A stretch of 11,571 nucleotides of DNA from Chloroflexota bacterium (GTDB taxonomy: Bacteria; Chloroflexota; Limnocylindria; Limnocylindrales; CSP1-4): assembly GCA_013695255.1 (NCBI GenBank), contig JACDAV010000053.1, positions 1-11,571 of the forward strand, written 5' to 3'. Under the pieces are notes generated by a model, which had not been told where the DNA came from, did no database searches, and saw only the letters and a program-made list of their open reading frames with translations. The first letter of the stretch is position 1. Each line of letters starts with the position of its first letter. A program made the translations under genes and the position numbers. Positions 1 through 8,383 of the stretch are shown here, one piece after another.

Positions 1-659
1 ACGTTGAAGACGCCGTCCGGCAGGCCGGCCTCGCGGAGCAGCTCGGCGATGTAGATCGAGGCCGATGGGTCCTTCTCGGACGGCTTCAGCACGAAGGTGT
101 TGCCGCAGGCGATCGCGTTGGCGAACATCCACATCGGGACCATGGCGGGGAAGTTGAACGGGGTGATCCCGGCCACCACGCCCAGCGGCTGGCGCAGCTG
201 GTAGACGTCCACGCCGGTCGAGACCTGCTCGCTGTAGCCCCCCTTGAGGAGGTTCGGCACGCCGGTCGCGAACTCGAGGTTCTCGACCCCGCGGGCCACC
301 TCGCCGAGCGCGTCGGACGTGACCTTGCCGTGCTCGGCGGTCAGGATCGCCGCCAGGTCACGCCGATGCTGGTCGACGAGGTTGCGGATGCGGAAGAGGA
401 TCTCGGTCCGCTTCGAGATCGACGTCGTGCGCCAGCCCGGAAACGCTTCGCGTGCCGCCCGGACGGCTGCGTCGACATCCTCGGCGGACGCGAAGTCGAC
501 CTCGCGCGAGAGAACCCCCGTGGCCGGGTCATAGACCGGTCCACGGCGTTCGGACGCTCCCTCCACCGACCGACCGCCGATCCAGTGGTGGACGGATTCG
601 CCGGGAGGGGATCCCGGTGTGCTGTGGCCGGCGGTCTGCGGTTCCGCAACCTGCGTCAT
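1..659 (-). CDS. mmsA: Methylmalonate-semialdehyde dehydrogenase (CoA-acylating), N-terminal part
   Basis: Reading the minus strand from an ATG at 659 gives 219 residues with no stop, so the gene runs off the left edge. The protein has the ALDH-fold N-terminus (HHWIGGR at 24-30, DPATG at 44-48). It then has the family-typical GITPFNFP (164-171), MVPMWMF (173-179) and NTFVLKPSEKDPSAS (187-201), where the FNFP Asn and the KPSE Lys serve the active site and NAD binding. This run is characteristic of MmsA/IolA rather than other ALDHs. The family converts methylmalonate or malonate semialdehyde, NAD and CoA to propionyl-CoA or acetyl-CoA in valine or inositol breakdown. The catalytic Cys lies beyond the window. 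A GAGGT Shine-Dalgarno ends 10 bases before the ATG and supports this start. A possible 22-codon ORF overlaps the start. The 24-residue N-terminal tail is unconserved and Pro/Ser-rich. Confidence 0.93.
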   Translation of the reverse strand, partial: MTQVAEPQTAGHSTPGSPPGESVHHWIGGRSVEGASERRGPVYDPATGVLSREVDFASAEDVDAAVRAAREAFPGWRTTSISKRTEILFRIRNLVDQHRRDLAAILTAEHGKVTSDALGEVARGVENLEFATGVPNLLKGGYSEQVSTGVDVYQLRQPLGVVAGITPFNFPAMVPMWMFANAIACGNTFVLKPSEKDPSASIYIAELLREAGLPDGVFN

Positions 660-724
660 GAATTCTGACCTCGCTGTCGGGCGGCGCGGTGACGCGCGCG
701 GGAACGGGACAACCTGAGACGCAT
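656..724 (-). CDS. Possible 22-residue Arg-rich leader peptide upstream of mmsA
   Basis: An ATG at 724 (minus strand) opens 22 codons ending in TGA at 656-658. That TGA overlaps the mmsA ATG as ATGA, the usual geometry of translational coupling. A GAGGAG Shine-Dalgarno at 732-737 stands 7 bases before the ATG, as strong as any ribosome site in the window. The peptide begins MRLRLSRSRARH and ends GQNS, with 8 Arg in 22 residues and no hydrophobic segment. I do not recognise it. It could be a regulatory leader or a coupling ORF, or a chance ORF in GC-rich DNA. Its position and ribosome site are seen directly; its function is not. Confidence 0.35.
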   Translation of the reverse strand: MRLRLSRSRARHRAARQRGQNS

Positions 725-740
725 CACGATACTCCTCGGC

Positions 741-756
741 CGGGGACAGGGCCCCG
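741..756 (-). terminator. Short GC hairpin downstream of lgt
   Basis: CGGGG (741-745) and CCCCG (752-756) can pair around a 6-base loop, 23 bases past the lgt stop on the minus strand. There is no T-run behind it, so it is at best a weak or Rho-assisted end, and lgt transcripts may continue into mmsA. Confidence 0.2.
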
Positions 757-778
757 TCAGCCGACGAGTCCGTGGTCG

Positions 779-1687
779 CTAGAAGCGGGGCCGGTTCTGG
801 GGCTCCGGCCACCGCGGGACGCCAGGTTCGTCCGCCCGGGAACCTTCGGTCCTGGATTCCTCGCGTCGGCGGCCCACTGCCCACCATGCCACGCCGCAGC
901 CCACGACGATCGCGATCGCGAGCAGCTGTCCGGCGCGCAGCGGGCCCACCACCGTGGTGTCTCGCCACGTCGCCGCGATGACGACTCGCGCGGCCGCCCA
1001 GCCGCCGATCGCCGCCAGCCAGGCCCGCCCGTCACGCCTGACGAAGCCACCGGCCGCGGCGGACGCCAGCACGAGGAGGAGGACGAAGCCGGCGGCCATC
1101 GCCTCGTAAAGCTGCGCCGGGTGCGAGGGGACGTTGGCGCCGAGCGACCCCCACGGTCCCGGGCCAGCGTAAGCGATCGCCCAGGCGGCCGAGGCCGGGG
1201 CTCCCTGGCCGGAGCCACCGAGCACCATGGCCGCCTTGCCGATGCCGATCGCGAGCAGGGTGGGGAGCGCCGCGGCATGGAACCATAGGCCGGCCGACCG
1301 GGTCAGCAGGCGCGCCGCGTAACCACCGGTGAGCGCGCCACCGATGACCGCCAGCCCGAGCTCCAGGCTCCCCTGTGCCGGGTCGACCAGCGCGCCGGGG
1401 TTGGCCAGGTAGTAGTCGAGGTGGAGGAGCGCATACCCGATCCGACCGCCGGCGACAGCGCCCGGGATGGCCGCCAGCACGACGAAGAAGAGGTCGTCGA
1501 CGCGGAGTGCTGCGACGTCGAGGCGCCCGCCCGCGCTCCACCAGGCCGCCGGGCGACGGACGATCAGGCCGGCCACGGCGAGGGATGCGAGGATGGCGAC
1601 GGCGAAGCCGAGGGTCTCGAGGCGGAGGACCAGCTCGCCGAACCGGATGGTCGGGTCGAACCGGAGCACCACGGCGGCGATCGGCAC
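779..1687 (-). CDS. lgt: Divergent prolipoprotein diacylglyceryl transferase (Lgt) family membrane protein
   Basis: This 302-residue integral membrane protein is close in length to Lgt (E. coli 291). Family marks are the N-terminal FDP (10-12), GGRIGY (80-85), HPAQLYEA (189-196), an Arg at 234 in the region matching E. coli Arg239, and about seven hydrophobic segments. Lgt moves a diacylglyceryl group from phosphatidylglycerol to the lipobox Cys of prolipoproteins at the membrane. Aligned by eye, several functional positions are changed: the HGG His is Ile115 (VIGG), the GRIGNFxNGE signature is replaced by IGKAAMVLGGSGQG (149-162), and the Glu near the last Arg is Ala238. Family membership is good, but activity is doubtful. 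The GTG start at 1687 keeps the FDP at its usual distance. No Shine-Dalgarno precedes it, but TAGACT sits 6 bases upstream. The C-terminal 30 residues are charged, Pro-rich and unconserved. Confidence 0.85.
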   Translation of the reverse strand: MPIAAVVLRFDPTIRFGELVLRLETLGFAVAILASLAVAGLIVRRPAAWWSAGGRLDVAALRVDDLFFVVLAAIPGAVAGGRIGYALLHLDYYLANPGALVDPAQGSLELGLAVIGGALTGGYAARLLTRSAGLWFHAAALPTLLAIGIGKAAMVLGGSGQGAPASAAWAIAYAGPGPWGSLGANVPSHPAQLYEAMAAGFVLLLVLASAAAGGFVRRDGRAWLAAIGGWAAARVVIAATWRDTTVVGPLRAGQLLAIAIVVGCGVAWWAVGRRREESRTEGSRADEPGVPRWPEPQNRPRF

Positions 1688-1693
1688 GGTCGG

Positions 1694-1699
1694 AGTCTA
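1694..1699 (-). promoter_or_regulatory. Candidate -10 box for a leaderless lgt transcript
   Basis: The minus strand reads TAGACT (TAnnnT form), then 6 bases, then the GTG start, with no Shine-Dalgarno. A strong terminator lies about 45 bases upstream, so lgt needs its own promoter. A start site at or next to the GTG would give a leaderless mRNA. No good -35 hexamer is seen. Confidence 0.35.
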
Positions 1700-1743
1700 C
1701 AGGCCGGCCCGAGCCGGCCCGGCCAGGAAGCCCGCGAAAACGG

Positions 1744-1774
1744 GAGAAGCCCCCGGCGCTGCCGGGGGCCTCTC
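1744..1774 (-). terminator. Intrinsic terminator of the S8 protease gene
   Basis: GCCCCCGGC (1749-1757) and GCCGGGGGC (1761-1769) pair perfectly over 9 bp around a 3-base loop. Four more pairs (1744-1747 with 1771-1774) follow after one A/C mismatch. In minus-strand direction the inner stem is followed by TTCTCCCGTTTTC, including a 4-T run at 1737-1740. It starts about 20 bases past the protease stop, the right place and orientation for a Rho-independent terminator. Confidence 0.7.
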
Positions 1775-1794
1775 ATGAGTCGGATGAAGCCGGC

Positions 1795-4080
1795 TTACGG
1801 CACCAGGGCCCAGTAGGCGACCTGGTGCTCGTAGTCGCCGCCGTTGGCGTTCAGCGTGACCCAGCCCTGGACGACCGTTCCTCGCGGCAGTCCCGCGCGC
1901 ACGGTGATCGTCAGGTTGGCCGAGCCGTTGGCCGGGACCGTGATCGAGGTGGGGGTCGTGATGCGGCTGTCTGCGCCGCCGATCGAGCCTGCCCCGTACT
2001 GGGGCGGGATCGCGCCGGCACCGCTCGTGGGCGCCGGCACGAACATGCGCTCGGCGACCGCGAAGGTCTGTGCGGTACCGGTCAGGTTGCTGACCCGAAC
2101 CGACCTGGGGGTCGCGGCGGTCTGGCTGCCGCTGATCTTCCCGAAGCTGGCGGAGACCGGCGAGAACCAGACCCTGGCCAGGTTCGCCTCGGTCAGGTCC
2201 TCTCGGCCGGCGCCCTGGAGCTGCGGCCCCACCGTGGTGGCGGCGTTGAACGCGTTCTCGACGACCAGGTCAGACGTGTTGGTGAGGGCCGACTTGACCT
2301 GGGCCGGGGTCCAGTTCGGATGGATGTCCTTGAGCACGGCGGCGGAGCCCGCGACATGCGGCGAGCTCATCGACGTGCCGCTGTAGAACGCCCAGTCGCC
2401 GTCGTTGCCGCACGGCGCGGTGGCGTCGCACGCCTCGGAGCTGAGGACGTTGACGCCGACCGACGTCAGATCCGGCTTGATCGCAAGATCGACGAACGTG
2501 GGGCCCTGGCTGCTGAAGCCGGCCAGGATGTCGCCGTTGTCGGTGACGAACTCGGTGAACGTGGCGGTCACGGTGACCGTCGTGGCGCCGGATGCGCGCA
2601 GCGCGGCTCCGTCGTTCTTGCTGATCATCACCGCGGGGATGTCGTCGTCGAGGCCCTCCGTGCGGCCGATGGCCGTGGGATCGCCGGCGACATTGTTGAT
2701 GATGATCACGCCGATGGCGCCCTTTGCCTTGGCGTTCACCACCTTCGTGCTGAAGGTGCACGCGCCGCGGTCGATGAGCGCGATCTTGCCTGCCACAGTG
2801 GCCGGGATTGATGCCGCGAGGCAGCCGTTGCCGGCCGTGTCGACGATGCCGAACGTGCCGCCCGGGAGCGGGTCGAAGTCGCCGACCGCGGCGCGCGCCG
2901 TGCCGGAGCCCCGGGGCCCGCTGAACGCGACCGGCTGGCCGACGAAGTGCTGGTTGCTGCTGGCGCCGACGGTGATGATGTCGCGCGCCCGGCCGGGCGA
3001 TCCGATGGTGGAACCGCCGGGGCCGTTGTTGCCGGCCGAGGCGACGACCACCACACCGGCCGCTGAGGCCGTGTCGAGACCCTTGGCCAGGAGGTCGTTG
3101 TTGCCGCGATACCCGCCGCCGAGCGACAGGTTCAGGACATCCATCCCGTCCTGGACGGCGGCTTCGACGCCGTTGAGGATGTCCTCGCTGCGAGCGCTCA
3201 CGAGCTGGCCGGGAAAGACGTTGTAGTTGCCCAGCCAGGCGCCCGGAGCGACGCCGGACATGTCGTCGATGGCCACGCCTTCCACGATCGCGGTCTTGCC
3301 GGTGACGCCCGCGACGGTGCCCGCGACGTGGGTGCCGTGATCTCCGAAGTCGGCGATCGGGAGCGCGTCGTAGTTGGTCTGGTTGTTCTTGTTGTAGAAG
3401 ACCCGGGCGACGATCACCTTCGGGCTGACGTTCTTGCACGATCCGCCGGCGGTGTTCGCCGCGTCGCACTTCGGAAAGCCGGCCGGGTAGGTGAAGCCGG
3501 CTGGATCGAAGAACGGGTGCCGGTAGTCGATCCCCGAGTCGATGATCCCGACCTTGACGCCGCGGCCCGCGTTCGCGCGTCCGCCGGCGGCCGTCCAGGC
3601 GTTGACCGCGTTGATGAGCTTGTAGCTCTCGCTCATCGTCGGCTGGTAGAGCGCGTTGTACTCGACCGTCAGGACGTCCGCGTGGGCCGCCAGCTTGCCG
3701 ATCGCGTTGCCGTTCAGCTTGACCGCGACGGCGTTGAGGCTCGTGTAGTACTGCGACGTGATCTTCGCGCTCGGCACAGTCGTCTGGAGCCACTTGGCGA
3801 AGGCGCTGTGCTTGGACGTCAGATACGTCTTGTACTTCTTGGCGGCGGCGCTGTTCGGATTGAACTTCCCGCTCGTGGCGCGGGTCCTCTCGTAGCCCTG
3901 GATCTTCCCGTCGTAGGTGGCCAGGGGCAGCTGCTTGAAGACGACGATGGCCGAGCTCTTGTCGAGCACGGCGCTGCTTGCGGCCGCGTCGCGGTTCGCG
4001 GGCGGCGAGGCGGCGGCCGCTCCCGTGGCGGAGACGACGATCGCCAGGCAGGCGAGAAGCGCGGAGAGGCGTCGGGGCAT
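1795..4080 (-). CDS. Secreted subtilisin-like (S8) serine protease with PA domain
   Basis: This 761-residue preproprotease begins at the ATG at 4080, preceded by GGAGGT with 4 bases between. An in-frame start 40 codons upstream is rejected because it would bury the signal peptide. Order: signal peptide 1-24 (MPRRL, hydrophobic core, ATGAAAA); I9-type inhibitor propeptide about 43-148; S8 catalytic domain from about 150. The triad is Asp181 (GIIDSGID), His248 (DHGTHVAG) and Ser570 (SGTSMSSPHVAG), with oxyanion Asn351 (SAGNNG). A PA domain (about 395-510; IALIDRGACTF) is inserted between Asn and Ser, as in cucumisin, lactocepin and C5a-peptidase relatives. A beta-sandwich-like C-terminal domain (about 640-761) follows. 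Six of its seven Cys lie in the mature enzyme and could form disulfides. There is no sortase motif or C-terminal anchor, so it is probably released to scavenge peptides. It has its own terminator. Confidence 0.93.
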   Translation of the reverse strand: MPRRLSALLACLAIVVSATGAAAASPPANRDAAASSAVLDKSSAIVVFKQLPLATYDGKIQGYERTRATSGKFNPNSAAAKKYKTYLTSKHSAFAKWLQTTVPSAKITSQYYTSLNAVAVKLNGNAIGKLAAHADVLTVEYNALYQPTMSESYKLINAVNAWTAAGGRANAGRGVKVGIIDSGIDYRHPFFDPAGFTYPAGFPKCDAANTAGGSCKNVSPKVIVARVFYNKNNQTNYDALPIADFGDHGTHVAGTVAGVTGKTAIVEGVAIDDMSGVAPGAWLGNYNVFPGQLVSARSEDILNGVEAAVQDGMDVLNLSLGGGYRGNNDLLAKGLDTASAAGVVVVASAGNNGPGGSTIGSPGRARDIITVGASSNQHFVGQPVAFSGPRGSGTARAAVGDFDPLPGGTFGIVDTAGNGCLAASIPATVAGKIALIDRGACTFSTKVVNAKAKGAIGVIIINNVAGDPTAIGRTEGLDDDIPAVMISKNDGAALRASGATTVTVTATFTEFVTDNGDILAGFSSQGPTFVDLAIKPDLTSVGVNVLSSEACDATAPCGNDGDWAFYSGTSMSSPHVAGSAAVLKDIHPNWTPAQVKSALTNTSDLVVENAFNAATTVGPQLQGAGREDLTEANLARVWFSPVSASFGKISGSQTAATPRSVRVSNLTGTAQTFAVAERMFVPAPTSGAGAIPPQYGAGSIGGADSRITTPTSITVPANGSANLTITVRAGLPRGTVVQGWVTLNANGGDYEHQVAYWALVP

Positions 4081-4103
4081 TCCGACCTCCATGCAGGGGC
4101 TGC

Positions 4104-4125
4104 GGAGCCGCTCTCGACCGGCTCC
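4104..4125 (-). promoter_or_regulatory. Hairpin in the protease 5' leader
   Basis: GGAGCCG (4104-4110) and CGGCTCC (4119-4125) form a perfect 7-bp stem with an 8-base loop, 23 bases before the protease ATG. It leaves the Shine-Dalgarno free, so it may stabilise the leader rather than block translation. Function is unknown. Confidence 0.25.
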
Positions 4126-4139
4126 CGTGGGGGACCCGA

Positions 4140-4182
4140 ATGGTACCAACGCGCGACGCTCGGGGTTACCCCTGCTCCGCAA
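4140..4182 (-). promoter_or_regulatory. Candidate protease promoter with upstream dyad
   Basis: TACCAT (minus strand, 4140-4145) fits a TAnnnT -10 box and would give a leader of about 50 bases. A GGGGT-T-ACCCC dyad at 4172-4182 would lie around -40 to -50, a common regulator position. No convincing -35 is present, so the evidence is weak. Confidence 0.22.
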
Positions 4183-4202
4183 AGCGGTGCTGGAGGGCAA
4201 CG

Positions 4203-4216
4203 GCGCGTTAGCGCGC
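4203..4216 (-). terminator. Possible weak terminator after mdh
   Basis: GCGCG (4203-4207) and CGCGC (4212-4216) pair around TTAG directly after the mdh stop. On the minus strand only CCGTTGCC follows, without a real T-run, so termination here is uncertain. Confidence 0.25.
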
Positions 4217-4218
4217 GC

Positions 4219-5145
4219 TCAACCCAGCTTGGCGACCAGTTCGCTGACCGCGGCTGCCGACCGGTCGAACGCCGCCTGCTCCTCGTCCGTCAGCTCGATC
4301 TCGAAGACCCGCTCCATCCCGGCCGCCCCGAGCACGACCGGCACGCCGACGAAGAGATCGCGGGTCTTGAACTCACCCTGGAGCAGGATCGCGCATGGCA
4401 GCACCCGCTTCCGGTCGTGCAGGATCGACTCGACCATCTCGAAGGTCGACGCCGCCGGGGCATAGAACGCCGAGCCGGTCTTGAGGAGCGCGACGACCTC
4501 CGCTCCGCCGTTGGCGGTCCGCTCCTCGAGCGCCTTCACGCGGTCGGGCGGCAGCAGCTCCGTGATCGGCACCCCGGCCACGGTCGAGTAGCGCGAGAGC
4601 GGGACCATCGTGTCGCCGTGCCCGCCGAGCACGAAGGCGTGGGTGTCCTCGACGGATACGCCGAGCTCCTCCGCGATGAACGTCCGGAAGCGGGCGGAGT
4701 CGAGGACGCCGGCCATCCCCAGCACGCGCTCGCGCGGGAAGCCGGAGGCCTGGAGCGCCACGTGGCACATGGCGTCGAGCGGGTTGGTGACGACGATCAG
4801 CACGCTGTCCGGCGAATGCTTCGCCGCCTGCTCGACGACACTGCGCACGATCCCGGCGTTCTTCGCCAGCAGGTCGTCGCGGCTCATCCCCGGCTGCCGG
4901 GCGAGGCCGGAGGTGACGACGACGATGTCCGAGCCGGCCGTGTCCGCGTAGTCGTTCGTGCCGCTGATCCGCGCGTCGTGACCCACGACCGGCGCCGCCT
5001 CCGCCAGGTCGAGGCCCTTGCCCTGGGGCAGTCCCTCGACGATGTCGACCAGCACCACGTCGGCCAGGCCGGCCTCGGCGATACGCTGCGCGGTCGTGGC
5101 GCCGACGTTGCCGGCGCCGATGACGGTGACCTTGTGGCGTGCCAT
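4219..5145 (-). CDS. mdh: Malate dehydrogenase (LDH-like, NAD-dependent)
   Basis: This 308-residue protein of the lactate/malate dehydrogenase family catalyses malate + NAD to oxaloacetate + NADH in the cytosol. Visible marks are the Rossmann GAGNVG (10-15) and Asp34, which favours NAD over NADP. The substrate-loop LARQPGMSRDDLL (81-93) carries Arg83, the residue that separates malate from lactate enzymes (Gln in LDH), and Arg89. VTNPLD (119-124), Asp149 and Arg152 (VLDSAR) and catalytic His176 (GGHGDT) follow. The ATG at 5145 places the Gly motif at the usual N-terminal distance; an in-frame extension to 5490 only overlaps pckA and is rejected. AGAGG before the start overlaps the end of pckA. 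The gap to pckA is 14 bases, so the two are probably cotranscribed and act on the same oxaloacetate pool. Confidence 0.96.
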   Translation of the reverse strand: MARHKVTVIGAGNVGATTAQRIAEAGLADVVLVDIVEGLPQGKGLDLAEAAPVVGHDARISGTNDYADTAGSDIVVVTSGLARQPGMSRDDLLAKNAGIVRSVVEQAAKHSPDSVLIVVTNPLDAMCHVALQASGFPRERVLGMAGVLDSARFRTFIAEELGVSVEDTHAFVLGGHGDTMVPLSRYSTVAGVPITELLPPDRVKALEERTANGGAEVVALLKTGSAFYAPAASTFEMVESILHDRKRVLPCAILLQGEFKTRDLFVGVPVVLGAAGMERVFEIELTDEEQAAFDRSAAAVSELVAKLG

Positions 5146-5159
5146 GGGTCGTGATCCTC

Positions 5160-6752
<1,593 letters not shown>

Positions 6753-6854
6753 GTTCTGCTCCTCTCCGGGCGCGCGCGCCCGTGGGTGTCAGTCGTCGAC
6801 CGGCCGCGCGTGCCCCGTGATTCGGACGGGGAGTCGGCTTTCGCAGTCCCGCGG

Positions 6855-6897
6855 ATTGTAGCCAGTGCGTCAACGGAAGGTTGCGGCACGGTTGCGG
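6855..6897 (-). promoter_or_regulatory. Candidate pckA promoter with tandem CCGCAACC repeats
   Basis: On the minus strand CCGCAACC occurs twice with 3 bases between (6879-6897, period 11, one helical turn), followed downstream by TACAAT (6855-6860), a good -10 box. The predicted start near 6848 puts the repeats at about -31 to -49, where a regulator would contact RNA polymerase. A TTGACG also occurs but only 7 bases from TACAAT, too close to be its -35. The pckA leader would be about 95 bases. Confidence 0.35.
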
Positions 6898-6950
6898 ACG
6901 AGGACGCGAGCCCCCTTCTCCGCTGGCTGGCCGGCCCGCGGTCTCGCGGA

Positions 6951-8165
6951 CTACGCCGCGTCGAGCGCCCGCCGAAGGTCCTCGATCAGGTCGGCGGCGG
7001 CCTCGATGCCGACCGACAGGCGGATCAGCGCCGGATCGACCGCCAGGGGTGAGCCGGCGACGGACAGATGCGTCATCACCGCGGGGACCTCGATCAGCGA
7101 CTCGACGCCGCCGAGGGACTCGGCCAGGGTGAACAGCCGGGTGGCCTCGGCGATCGCGATGGCGCGCTCGGTCGCGGTGCGGCCGCGCGCGCCGCCGTCG
7201 CGCGGCACGAAGGAGACCATGCCGCCGCCGAGCCGCATCTGGCGCGCCGCCAGCTCGGCCTGGGGATGGGCGTGGGGCCCGTCCGCGAGCCCGGGGTAGC
7301 GGACCGTGGCCACATCCTCCCGCGCCGCGAGCCAGCGGGCGATCGCCAGCGCGTTCGCCGCGTGCCGCTCGATCCGGAGGTGGAGCGTCCGGATCCCGCG
7401 CAGGACGAGGAAGCAGTCGAGCGGTCCGGGGACCCCGCCCATCGCGTTCTGCAGGAAGCGGAGCCGCTCGGCGACCGCGTCGTCGTTCGTGACCGCCACA
7501 CCGAGGACGGTGTCCGAGTGGCCGGCCAGGTACTTGGTCGCGGAGTGGAAGACGATGTCCGCGCCCAGCTCCAGCGGTCGCTGCAGGGCGGGCGAGGCGA
7601 ACGTGTTGTCGACGACGAGGATCGGGCGGGGCTGGCCGGCTTCCTGTGCTCGGCGCGCGACCGTCTCGGCTGCGGCGGCGATGTCGACGAGGCGGAGATG
7701 CGGGTTCGTGGGCGACTCGAACCAGACGAGCCGCGTGCGCTCCGTTAGGGCCTTCCAAAGGACGTCCGAGCCGCCGTCGAGGTCGACGTAACGGGCGTCG
7801 ACGCCGGCCGGCCGGTGGACGCTCTCGAAGTAGCGGAAGGTGCCCCCGTAGACGTCGTCGCCGACGAGGACCTCCTGGCCGGACGTCGCCAGCTGCGCGA
7901 TCGCCGCCGTGGCGGCCGACCCGCTGGCGAAGGCGATCCCGTGCCGGCCGCCCTCGAGCGCCGCGACGGCCCGCTCGAGCCGCTCGCGGGTCGGGTTCTG
8001 CGAGCGCGCGTACTCGTAGCCGCGGCGCGGGCGGCCGACGCCGTCCTGGGCGTAGGTCGACGTCTGGTAGATCGGCGGGGCGACCGCGCCGGTCAGCTCG
8101 TCCGGCTCGGCGCCGGCGTGGACGGCGAGGGTGTCAAAGGCGAGGTCGGTGCCGGTGTGGTCCAT
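6951..8165 (-). CDS. metB: Cystathionine gamma-lyase / gamma-synthase (PLP enzyme)
   Basis: This 404-residue member of the Cys/Met-metabolism PLP family has the full set of marks: FDTLAVHAG (10-18), PPIYQTSTY (30-38) and the cofactor loop YARSQNPTR (52-60; Tyr52, Arg54 for phosphate and substrate of the adjacent subunit). ASGSAAT (80-86), Asp186 (VVDNTFASP), Schiff-base Lys211 (HSATKYLAGHSD) and SLGGVESLIEVPAVMTH (350-366) complete it. Sequence alone does not separate lyase (cystathionine to cysteine + 2-oxobutyrate + ammonia) from synthase. A cystathionine beta-synthase gene about 1 kb away favours the lyase role in reverse transsulfuration. The ATG at 8165 gives the usual N-terminus but lacks a Shine-Dalgarno; a GTG at 8180 is an alternative. 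It is divergent from the ArsR-like gene, which may control it. The in-frame extension to 8390 looks like leader sequence. Confidence 0.93.
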   Translation of the reverse strand: MDHTGTDLAFDTLAVHAGAEPDELTGAVAPPIYQTSTYAQDGVGRPRRGYEYARSQNPTRERLERAVAALEGGRHGIAFASGSAATAAIAQLATSGQEVLVGDDVYGGTFRYFESVHRPAGVDARYVDLDGGSDVLWKALTERTRLVWFESPTNPHLRLVDIAAAAETVARRAQEAGQPRPILVVDNTFASPALQRPLELGADIVFHSATKYLAGHSDTVLGVAVTNDDAVAERLRFLQNAMGGVPGPLDCFLVLRGIRTLHLRIERHAANALAIARWLAAREDVATVRYPGLADGPHAHPQAELAARQMRLGGGMVSFVPRDGGARGRTATERAIAIAEATRLFTLAESLGGVESLIEVPAVMTHLSVAGSPLAVDPALIRLSVGIEAAADLIEDLRRALDAA

Positions 8166-8265
8166 CCCCGAATGATGCACGCCCGCCCGACGTGGGGCGG
8201 ACCGCTCAGGAAGGCGTGTGGAGCGTGCCGCCCGACGGCCTGGCTCGGCGGAGATTGAACGCTTC

Positions 8266-8286
8266 GTGGCCCCGCCGCGGGGCCGC
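8266..8286. other. GC-rich hairpin in the divergent intergenic region
   Basis: GGCCCCG (8268-8274) and CGGGGCC (8278-8284) pair perfectly around CCG, extended by a T/G wobble and one G/C pair. It lies about 100 bases before the gamma-lyase start and 98 before the regulator start. No T-run follows on either strand. I found no SAM riboswitch or T-box core around it. Confidence 0.3.
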
Positions 8287-8321
8287 TCCCCCATGCAGGC
8301 CCCGGCGGCCGCGGCACTGCT

Positions 8322-8360
8322 ATTCACCACCGGAGAAGGTGCGGATACGTCGCGGTGAAT
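8322..8360. promoter_or_regulatory. Nested dyads, possible operator upstream of the ArsR-like gene
   Basis: An outer inverted repeat, ATTCACC (8322-8328) and GGTGAAT (8354-8360), has perfect 7-bp arms 25 bases apart. Within it CACC (8328-8331) and GGTG (8338-8341) form a second dyad with a 6-base centre. The element ends 23 bases before the regulator ATG, where autoregulatory operators of ArsR-like proteins usually lie. The same control region serves the divergent gamma-lyase gene. Confidence 0.4.
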
Positions 8361-8383
8361 GGCCGAGCGCCATCGTGGCCAAC

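Noticed and set aside
4045..4080. Lipobox-like LLAC at residues 8-11 of the protease
   Set aside because: The Cys would follow only about six hydrophobic residues. The hydrophobic core continues to an ATGAAAA signal-peptidase I type site, so it is not a convincing lipoprotein signal.
4081..4200. 40-residue N-terminal extension of the S8 protease
   Set aside because: It would place the signal peptide internally, and a GGAGGT ribosome site directly precedes the ATG at 4080.
3328..5154. Plus-strand 608-codon open frame opposite mdh and the protease
   Set aside because: It spans two real minus-strand genes and their gap, with a composition typical of antisense frames.
6868..6873. TTGACG (minus strand) as the -35 for pckA
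   Set aside because: It is only 7 bases from TACAAT, far from the usual 16-18 base spacing.
8166..8383. SAM riboswitch or T-box upstream of the gamma-lyase
   Set aside because: I could not find the conserved cores; only a simple GC hairpin and the dyads are present.
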